31,926 nucleotides of DNA from a virus, in the IMG/VR virus record IMGVR_UViG_3300044825_000669, positions 1 through 31,926 of that record; one strand, 5' to 3'. Made by a program: the position numbers and the translations under genes. The notes under the pieces were generated by a model. It did not search any database and was not told the origin of the DNA. It worked only from the letters and a program-made list of their open reading frames with translations. The stretch's first letter is position 1, and the number at the start of each line of letters is the position of its first letter. Shown here in pieces: positions 7,697-12,228 of this stretch.

Positions 7697-7783
7697 CTAC
7701 GGTAAACCGAATAAGGTTTTATTTTTCCTCCCCATTAAACAAAATACGGTTATTTCCGTTTTACTACTGTCTGTCTAACACGT

Positions 7784-8455
7784 ATGACTACTTCCCACCA
7801 AGTAGAACCTTTGTTTCACTCCGTTCAACTTATTCACATCACACCTGATGCAGAAGAACTAATAGCTTACATGGCTAGAGTCTCTAACCCATCTAATCAA
7901 AACAACACTAAGACAAGTGCTAAGTTAATTAGATACCTTATTGAACACAAACATTGGTCACCGTTTGAAATGGTGAACATGTGTGTACAAATTGAAACTA
8001 CTCGGTCTATAGCAGCACAAATCCTTCGGCATCGGAGTTTCTCCTTTCAGGAGTTCTCTCAACGGTACGCACGGGTAGAGGAGATTCCCCGTAGTCCTTC
8101 CCTTCGGCGTCAAGATCAAAAGAACAGGCAGAACAGTATTGATGATCTAGATGAAGTAATTAAAAACAACCTGGATTACGAAATCACCAAACACTTTGCA
8201 GCCGGTGTTCACCTGTATCAACAGATGTTGGACTATGGAGTGGCTAAGGAATGTGCAAGAGACGTGCTTCCGTTGGCAGCTCCAACAAAGATGTACATGA
8301 ATGGAACCATTCGGTCTTGGTTGCATTACTGCGACCTTCGTACCGCTAATGGTACTCAAAAAGAACACGCACAGATAGCTGGTCAAGTCCAAGACCTGCT
8401 GTATCAACACCTTCCTAATGTTTGTGAGGCAATGTGGGAAAAGAACTTAAGTTGA
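7784..8455 (+). CDS. thyX: FAD-dependent thymidylate synthase ThyX
   Basis: A 223-residue flavin-dependent thymidylate synthase, about the usual family size. The signature RHRX7S is present as Arg82-His83-Arg84 to Ser92 (RHRSFSFQEFSQRYAR). The N-terminal MARVSNPSNQ and the HWSPFEMVNMCVQIETTRS segment fit the substrate/FAD region, and KECARDVLPLAAPTKMYMNG with RSWLHYCDLRT is the conserved C-terminal part. It makes dTMP from dUMP using methylene-tetrahydrofolate and NADPH, supplying dTTP for phage DNA. Marine cyanobacteria and their phages commonly use ThyX. It lies alone between the packaging genes and the presumed genome end, away from the other nucleotide genes at 20-23 kb. Start chosen at ATG 7784; no strong Shine-Dalgarno motif. 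Confidence 0.96.
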   Translation: MTTSHQVEPLFHSVQLIHITPDAEELIAYMARVSNPSNQNNTKTSAKLIRYLIEHKHWSPFEMVNMCVQIETTRSIAAQILRHRSFSFQEFSQRYARVEEIPRSPSLRRQDQKNRQNSIDDLDEVIKNNLDYEITKHFAAGVHLYQQMLDYGVAKECARDVLPLAAPTKMYMNGTIRSWLHYCDLRTANGTQKEHAQIAGQVQDLLYQHLPNVCEAMWEKNLS

Positions 8456-8766
8456 ATGAGTTCCACACACTGTATGTAACGTGGAAGCAAGGCATCCCTT
8501 GGTTTGATCACCTGCTGCTTGGCCTGCTTGTCTGGATTGAACGGTGGGTAATAGATAATCGGATTAAAACCGATTTAGACACCGCTATTGAACAGTTTCA
8601 TACGGAGGTTAAGGCGGTTGAATTTGACTATGTGACTCCTATTTACACAGAACAGCCCGGAGAGGGCAGTTTTGGCGTCTCTGAGTTGCGTTTAACCGCT
8701 CCTTGGTATAGAGAGGGCTTAGAAGGGGTAGAAGCTATTACAGAGCCTTCTAGAGGGGTCTCATAA
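8434..8766 (+). CDS. Hypothetical protein overlapping thyX
   Basis: A 110-residue protein whose ATG (8434) lies 22 bases inside the end of thyX; a TTG at 8452 is an alternative start. It has an amphipathic to hydrophobic region (about residues 10-40, PWFDHLLLGLLVWIERWVID), then a charged segment and an acidic C-terminus (YREGLEGVEAITEPSRG). I recognise no family. The hydrophobic stretch may be a membrane-associated helix. It is the last gene before the gene-free structured region, the position of T7 gene 19.5, though I claim no homology. Confidence 0.6.
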   Translation: MGKELKLNEFHTLYVTWKQGIPWFDHLLLGLLVWIERWVIDNRIKTDLDTAIEQFHTEVKAVEFDYVTPIYTEQPGEGSFGVSELRLTAPWYREGLEGVEAITEPSRGVS

Positions 8767-8951
8767 AATCCAACAAAAATCTTTCTGGTCTATTAACGGA
8801 TACGGCGGGCCGCACAACCCCCGTGTGGGGGTGGCCGCAGGCGCACACGCGTTGTAACCCACCCCCAGGCCGGTGTAGAGCCGGTGCAACGCCCGCCCTC
8901 GCCCGTAGTAACCCACGCACAACGGGTGCTCAGCGAGCCAGCAAGCTGCCA

Positions 8952-8981
8952 TGACCGGCTCTGAACCGTGCTTGACCGGCT
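8952..8981. repeat. Direct repeat TGACCGGCT with related GACCGG copies nearby
   Basis: TGACCGGCT occurs at 8952-8960 and 8973-8981, 21 bases apart (two helical turns), each followed by a GAA(A)CCG motif within a few bases. Related GACCGG copies lie near 9314 and 9330. This spacing suits protein-binding sites, but the GC-rich background makes chance repeats likelier. Confidence 0.4.
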
Positions 8982-9173
8982 GAAACCGCTTGCCCTGACT
9001 AGGATTTGATGCGATCTGTTGCGCCTTCATTAGCAATGCCTATGACACCGATAAGCAACAGTTATAACCATTGCGCTGCAACGGTTTAGCGCCAGTCATC
9101 CACCACCACTGTGCCAGTTCAACCGACTGTCCACCACCAAACCGGCTCGACACCGTGTAGGATGACCCTTGGA

Positions 9174-9247
9174 TGAGTGGTTGATGATCTTGATCTCGAC
9201 TCTCCCTGTTAAGGGGGAGGAGAGTCTCGATCTTCAATCACCACTCA
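9174..9247. repeat. Large imperfect inverted repeat / long hairpin
   Basis: A 74-base imperfect palindrome. The outer arms TGAGTGGTTGAT (9174-9185) and ATCACCACTCA (9237-9247) pair with one bulged T; inside, GATC (9192-9195) pairs with GATC (9229-9232), and GACTCTCC (9198-9205) pairs perfectly with GGAGAGTC (9219-9226) around a 13-base loop. It lies in the gene-free region presumed to contain the genome ends. Possible roles are a packaging or concatemer-processing site, a structured RNA, or a terminator; no T-run follows. Confidence 0.68.
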
Positions 9248-9514
9248 CCACCTCACCGAACCTTGACAACCGAATAAGCACACCGCTTCCGGAGCAACCG
9301 GTAGGCAGCGACGACCGGCATGGGTACTTGACCGGGAGGTGTGGTAGACACGTCACAGCGGCGAGGCACAGCCGCTAGATGCGCTACTGCGTATCGCTAC
9401 AAGTATGCTCATGCCACCGGCCATGCCCTGCACCGACAGGCCGCCCGTTTGAGTCGGGCTATGGTCATTGCGATCACAAGGTCGCAACACATTCCATCAT
9501 TACACTTTCACAAC

Positions 9515-9748
9515 ATGCCTACTTTCAACATTGCTCCTCGTACCTCTGATGCTGTCTCGTATCTGCAGGTTGACCCGTTCAACGGTGTTGCCTACGTTAC
9601 GTTTGAGAACGGCTACGAGTATGAGTACACCAACGTTAGCCGCCGGGCTATCATGAACCTGTTGCTCAATCCCAACATGTCGCTTGGGTTCTGGGTTAAC
9701 AAGAACTGCGTTAACACTAAGCGTACTTCTTATCTTCAACTGGCCTGA
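9515..9748 (+). CDS. KTSC-domain early protein
   Basis: A 77-residue protein starting at ATG 9515; the open frame extends upstream but only this part looks like protein. The sequence (SDAVSYLQVDPFNGVAYVTF, YEYEYTNVSRRAIMNLLL, MSLGFWVNKNCVN) follows the KTSC domain pattern: a strand with S-x-x-x, L-x-V-x-F, Y-x-Y-x-N-V, then a helix and S-x-G-x-W/F-x-N. The domain's function is not established. It is the first clear gene after the presumed genome end, the T7 class I position, so a role in host takeover is likely but unproven. Confidence 0.78.
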   Translation: MPTFNIAPRTSDAVSYLQVDPFNGVAYVTFENGYEYEYTNVSRRAIMNLLLNPNMSLGFWVNKNCVNTKRTSYLQLA

Positions 9749-9793
9749 TCTTCAGCCCCAGCGTCTCGTTTCACTCGACTGTTGGTTACACTT

Positions 9794-9836
9794 AAGCGTC
9801 ACTAATCCGACGCTTTCCTGTAGCCCACAAGCTACA
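9794..9836 (+). promoter_or_regulatory. Two consecutive hairpins upstream of an early gene; second belongs to a repeated element
   Basis: AAGCGTC (9794-9800) pairs with GACGCTT (9809-9815), and immediately after TGTAGC (9819-9824) pairs with GCTACA (9831-9836). The second hairpin with its leading CTTTCCTGTAG has a close copy at 10224-10243 (CTTTTCTGTAG...GCTACA), also upstream of an early gene. Possible leader, RNA-processing or promoter element; there is no gene in 9749-9865. Confidence 0.45.
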
Positions 9837-9865
9837 CTTACCTGTTCGCTTGCTTTACATACAAC

Positions 9866-10177
9866 ATGACCAACATGCACACCGCTCTCGCTGCTCGCTT
9901 CACCGATGCAGATGAGATCAAGGACGTAGCCAACTATGGCTGCGCCGGAGGTGTCTCTGGCTTCATCTATTACTCCGAGACTGAGAAGTTCTTCGATGAG
10001 TATGAAGATGAGATTTACGATTACCTCAACGATTGCGGGTTCTCTATGAAGAACTTTGTTGACACTGGTTCTACTATCTCCACCCTCAAGAATGAGATGG
10101 TGTGGTGTGTAGTTGAGCTGTGGTGTCAAGCACAACACATGGGTAATGAGCTTGAGCGTGCGGCTCTCGCTGCCTAA
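9866..10177 (+). CDS. Early hypothetical protein (DUF7222-like)
   Basis: A 103-residue acidic protein. The opening (TALAARFTDADEIKDVANYG) and the core GGVSGFIYYSETEKFFDEYE and EIYDYLNDCGF, then STLKNEMVWCVVELWCQ, resemble a family of small phage early proteins I associate with DUF7222; the number is from memory. Function unknown. A second in-frame ATG at 9878 is possible. It lies downstream of two leader hairpins and before the array of tiny genes. Confidence 0.75.
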   Translation: MTNMHTALAARFTDADEIKDVANYGCAGGVSGFIYYSETEKFFDEYEDEIYDYLNDCGFSMKNFVDTGSTISTLKNEMVWCVVELWCQAQHMGNELERAALAA

Positions 10178-10223
10178 GCCTGACGATTACACTCAGGGAT
10201 GCACAGCAATGTGTCTCCTTTTC

Positions 10224-10243
10224 TGTAGTCCTCAATGGCTACA
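10224..10243 (+). promoter_or_regulatory. Repeated leader hairpin, copy 2
   Basis: TGTAG (10224-10228) pairs with CTACA (10239-10243) around a 10-base loop. The preceding CTTTTCT and the stem match the hairpin at 9819-9836 (CTTTYCTGTAG, then GCTACA), and both stand 25-30 bases before an early gene's ATG. A GGAG Shine-Dalgarno motif follows at 10257-10260. Confidence 0.42.
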
Positions 10244-10266
10244 TGTTCACTTACATGGAGTTAGTT

Positions 10267-10410
10267 ATGTCCAACATTGAATACCTGCGTCAGCAGCTTG
10301 AGTATGCAGAAGAGCAGCTCATGATCGCTGATGACATGTACACCAAGATCACATGGGGTAACCGATGTGATGCACTTGAGGCTGCCCTTGCTGATGCGGA
10401 GGCAGCGTGA
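10267..10410 (+). CDS. Small early protein, 47 aa, helical
   Basis: Starts at ATG 10267 with GGAG seven bases upstream, and its TGA overlaps the next ATG. The peptide (IEYLRQQLEYAEEQLMIADD, then WGNRCDALEAALADAEAA) is acidic and looks like two helices with coiled-coil spacing. No known function; small acidic early proteins in T7-like phages often bind host proteins, which is only a suggestion here. Confidence 0.72.
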   Translation: MSNIEYLRQQLEYAEEQLMIADDMYTKITWGNRCDALEAALADAEAA

Positions 10411-10553
10411 TGGAGTACATCAACCCTGCACCTGATCAGTCTTCCTTAGACGTTTGGATCAACGCAAGTTATCAAACAGTAAGGACTTACCCTGATCACA
10501 TCTTGTTTACGTATGAATTGTTGTCTCGTATTGATGAGGAGGTTTACTACTGA
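10410..10553 (+). CDS. Small early protein, 47 aa
   Basis: Starts in the TGATG overlap at 10410 with a strong GGAGG seven bases upstream, inside the preceding gene. The peptide (EYINPAPDQSSLDVWINASY, then YELLSRIDEEVYY) is acidic, with a predicted helix at the C-terminus. I recognise no family. It is too short for usual gene calls, but the overlap and ribosome site argue that it is real. Confidence 0.62.
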   Translation: MEYINPAPDQSSLDVWINASYQTVRTYPDHILFTYELLSRIDEEVYY

Positions 10554-10726
10554 TGCAGTACCAAGTTCTTTACACCAAGGGTCGTGATGTCTGTGCCTGT
10601 GAGTACGTAACTGCTCGCTCAGTTATGGAAGCATGGAGCATGGGTGATGCACGAGCACAAGGACATGAGCGTGTCCTTGATGTTGTCCCGATGAACACTA
10701 ACCTGCACACTTACAAGGAGTTCTGA
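10553..10726 (+). CDS. Small early protein, 57 aa, strand-strand-helix-strand pattern
   Basis: Starts in the TGATG overlap at 10553 with GAGGAGG ten bases upstream. The peptide reads as two strands (YQVLYTKG, VCACEYVTA), a helix (SVMEAWSMGDARAQG) and a strand (RVLDVVPMN). The same order is seen in the early proteins at 10726, 11478, 11618 and, longer, 11769. Function unknown; a CxC pair (Cys14, Cys16) is present. Confidence 0.65.
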   Translation: MQYQVLYTKGRDVCACEYVTARSVMEAWSMGDARAQGHERVLDVVPMNTNLHTYKEF

Positions 10727-10887
10727 TGACCTACTACATCAACCGTCAGCAAGGACGCTACGATGAAACGTGTGATGAATACGACACACGTACTGAAGCT
10801 TACGCTATGCTGCGTGAGTATCAAGTAGCCGATCATGGTCGTGCTTACTATTACCTGTCCACCACATGTAAGGAGAATTGGAAATGA
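10726..10887 (+). CDS. Small early protein, 53 aa, strand-strand-helix-strand pattern
   Basis: Starts in the TGATG overlap at 10726 with AGGAG five bases upstream. The peptide opens MTYYINRQQG, continues with CDEYDTRTEAYAMLREYQVA and ends AYYYLSTTCKENWK. The strand-strand-helix-strand order and the T-x-x-x-A helix start match its neighbours. It resembles small proteins seen in other cyanophages, with no established function. Confidence 0.66.
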   Translation: MTYYINRQQGRYDETCDEYDTRTEAYAMLREYQVADHGRAYYYLSTTCKENWK

Positions 10888-11024
10888 TTACTGAAAAGAA
10901 TAGAGAGTTTGTTAACTTTCTTTTTGACAAGCTTGTGTCTCATGTAGACACTGACATGATTGATCTGCACGATGATGACTCATGCTGCGATCATCTTGAG
11001 TTTCAACAACTGGAGTTAATCTGA
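10884..11024 (+). CDS. Small acidic early protein, 46 aa
   Basis: Starts at ATG 10884 overlapping the previous stop by 4 bases (ATGA), with AAGGAGA upstream. The peptide has an N-terminal helix (KNREFVNFLFDKLVSHV) and a very acidic middle (DLHDDDSCCDHLEF) with adjacent cysteines and two histidines that could bind metal. No family recognised. Confidence 0.6.
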   Translation: MITEKNREFVNFLFDKLVSHVDTDMIDLHDDDSCCDHLEFQQLELI

Positions 11025-11209
11025 TGACTGAACAATCCACTGCAATCAAAGTACCTACATTCCCTGATGAGTTCAAACCTATCATCAAGGTACTCAATCG
11101 TGCATGTTGTAATGATGACATTATGCAGCATGTAACTGAAGAGGAAGCTGGTCTTATTAGTGGCTGGCTTGATGAATTTAAAGACCTTGCATTGGAGTTT
11201 GCTGAATGA
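11024..11209 (+). CDS. Small acidic early protein, 61 aa
   Basis: Starts in the TGATG overlap with GGAG upstream. The peptide (PTFPDEFKPIIKVLNRACCN, then TEEEAGLISGWLDEFKDLAL) looks like three short helices and is acidic. It overlaps the next gene by 4 bases (ATGA). Unknown function; part of the coupled early array. Confidence 0.7.
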   Translation: MTEQSTAIKVPTFPDEFKPIIKVLNRACCNDDIMQHVTEEEAGLISGWLDEFKDLALEFAE

Positions 11210-11478
11210 CTGAAACACTTACTCGATCCCGTGAATGGCTGCTACTTAATGCAGTCGAAGCGTGGCTGTATCACTATAAAGATGCAGGCACACCTACTGT
11301 CGCTCAGTATCAAGAACTGCAGCGAGAGTTCCATGATGCGTACATGCTAGCTAGCGAGCTACCTCTGCAAACCTTGAGCATGGACGTAGTTGAGCGTAGC
11401 GAAGCACCAGCTGAACCTACTCAAGATGAAGCCCCTAAAGTTTCATCGCCTACACGTAAACGTACCACCAGGAAGTAA
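11206..11478 (+). CDS. Early hypothetical protein, 90 aa
   Basis: Starts at ATG 11206 with GGAG upstream in the preceding gene. An N-terminal helical half (SREWLLLNAVEAWLYHYKDA, QELQREFHDAYMLASELP) is followed by a Pro/Glu-rich linker and a basic tail (SPTRKRTTRK). The tail suggests nucleic-acid contact. No family recognised. Its TAA overlaps the next start (TAATG). Confidence 0.68.
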   Translation: MTETLTRSREWLLLNAVEAWLYHYKDAGTPTVAQYQELQREFHDAYMLASELPLQTLSMDVVERSEAPAEPTQDEAPKVSSPTRKRTTRK

Positions 11479-11621
11479 TGTTTGCTGTCCTTGAAAGTCA
11501 TGAAGTTGTGGAGTATTATCCCGACGAAACTTCTGCTTACAACTGTGCTATTGATTTACTAGATCGTGAAGATTCACGTGATCTCATGGTCGTACAGATC
11601 ATTGAAAAGTTTAAACAATGA
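11478..11621 (+). CDS. Small early protein, 47 aa, strand-strand-helix-strand pattern
   Basis: Starts in the TAATG overlap at 11478. The peptide reads FAVLESHEVVEYYP (strands), TSAYNCAIDLLDREDS (helix), LMVVQIIEKF (strand). The same order is seen in early proteins at 10553, 10726 and 11618. Function unknown. It overlaps the next gene as ATGA. Confidence 0.6.
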   Translation: MFAVLESHEVVEYYPDETSAYNCAIDLLDREDSRDLMVVQIIEKFKQ

Positions 11622-11779
11622 TTCACAATCATCAACCCCGTTTATACGAAGTCACGCTAAGTTCAGGCACTATTCATCTATTAGCGCCCGATTCTGAGCA
11701 AGCCGCATGGATGGCTCTAGAATTGTCCCAAGAACGCAACGACAAACTAATCAATGTGAGGCAATCCGATGAGTGGTAA
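11618..11779 (+). CDS. Small early protein, 53 aa, strand-strand-helix-strand pattern
   Basis: Starts at ATG 11618 (ATGA overlap). The peptide reads RLYEVTLSSGTIHLLAP (strands), SEQAAWMALELSQER (helix), KLINVRQSDEW (strand). Of the set this is the clearest match to the common small phage pattern of two strands, S-x-x-x-A helix, strand. Overlaps the next gene by 11 bases. Function unknown. Confidence 0.62.
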   Translation: MIHNHQPRLYEVTLSSGTIHLLAPDSEQAAWMALELSQERNDKLINVRQSDEW

Positions 11780-12083
11780 GCGTTACTTTCCCAACAACTA
11801 CGACATGTACAAGGACGCACCAGATGAGATGTTTGAACAGCATTCCTTTGAGGAGGTAATGGACTGGAAAGTAGGTGGTTGGGAGTTACCTTCATCCGTA
11901 TGTTGTATCATACGGGTACGTGACACCAAGACCTACAAGGTTCAAGAACACGTCTACATGCGTAGATCCGCAGCACAAACTAAAGTCAGCCAGCTAATGC
12001 ACACGCCTGACATTGAGTTTACTGTTTGTGATCACGAAGCAATCCACCACCTTACTTGTGAGAAACCTGACAATGACGACTAA
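11769..12083 (+). CDS. Early hypothetical protein, 104 aa
   Basis: Starts at ATG 11769 inside the previous gene, with GAGG upstream. The N-terminus (KRYFPNNYDMYKDAPDEMFE) is charged and probably helical; residues 43-95 (VCCIIRVRDTKTYKVQEHVY, SAAQTKVSQLMHTPDIEFTV) again give strands, a helix starting S-A-A, then a strand. It may be an extended member of the neighbouring small-protein group. Function unknown. Confidence 0.7.
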   Translation: MSGKRYFPNNYDMYKDAPDEMFEQHSFEEVMDWKVGGWELPSSVCCIIRVRDTKTYKVQEHVYMRRSAAQTKVSQLMHTPDIEFTVCDHEAIHHLTCEKPDNDD

Positions 12084-12228
12084 AGTTTACTATCGCCGGT
12101 TGCACGAATTGTGTGCACAACTGCAGAATCATCCCCATCGTGATGAGATCCTACAGCTGGCAATCGACCAGCTTGCTGATGACACCGACACTGTAAACTC
12201 TGCCTATGCCAACACCTGCACAAATTGA
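12073..12228 (+). CDS. Small early protein, 51 aa
   Basis: Starts at ATG 12073, 11 bases inside the preceding gene, and its last 23 bases overlap the RNA polymerase start. The peptide (VYYRRLHELCAQLQNHPHRD, then ILQLAIDQLADDTDTVNSAY) is mostly helical. An ATG at 12013 in the same frame is less likely because it would create a 71-base overlap. Translational coupling to the RNA polymerase is likely. Function unknown. Confidence 0.62.
   Translation: MTTKVYYRRLHELCAQLQNHPHRDEILQLAIDQLADDTDTVNSAYANTCTN

Larger units (their letters stand above)
8767..9514. other. GC-rich, gene-free region; presumed genome-end junction (terminal repeat)
   Basis: About 750 bases with no convincing gene; minus-strand ORFs here (about 65-90 codons) have no recognisable protein features. 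It is clearly richer in G and C than its surroundings and full of short repeats: a 6-bp hairpin ACCCCC/GGGGGT at 8817-8832, two TGACCGGCT direct repeats, a 74-base imperfect palindrome at 9174-9247, and a hairpin TTGCGATC/GGTCGCAA at 9468-9487. A weak host-type promoter (ATGACA at 9042, TATAAC at 9063, spacing 15) is possible but unconvincing. In T7 the physical ends lie between gene 19/19.5 and the early genes, exactly this interval, so the terminal repeat and early promoters probably lie here. This is inference from gene order. Confidence 0.6.

Noticed and set aside
7603-7848. 81-codon + strand ORF from the end of the large terminase to inside thyX
   Set aside because: It runs through the terminator hairpin at 7662-7696 and resembles no protein, although it includes the repeat encoding GPLCIQ.
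9042-9068. Host-type promoter ATGACA - 15 bases - TATAAC
   Set aside because: Spacing is too short and the match partial; mentioned only as weak possibility in the gene-free region.
9110-9145. Possible tRNA 3' end around GTTCAACC...CCACCACCA
   Set aside because: The T-arm does not pair and no acceptor or anticodon arm can be drawn.
8761-9237. Two minus-strand ORFs (91 and 65 codons) in the gene-free region
   Set aside because: GC-rich DNA gives long open frames by chance; no protein pattern, no ribosome site and opposite to every other gene.
9341-9514. Upstream extension of the KTSC-domain ORF
   Set aside because: Residues before ATG 9515 are low-complexity and unlike protein; the KTSC pattern starts right after 9515.
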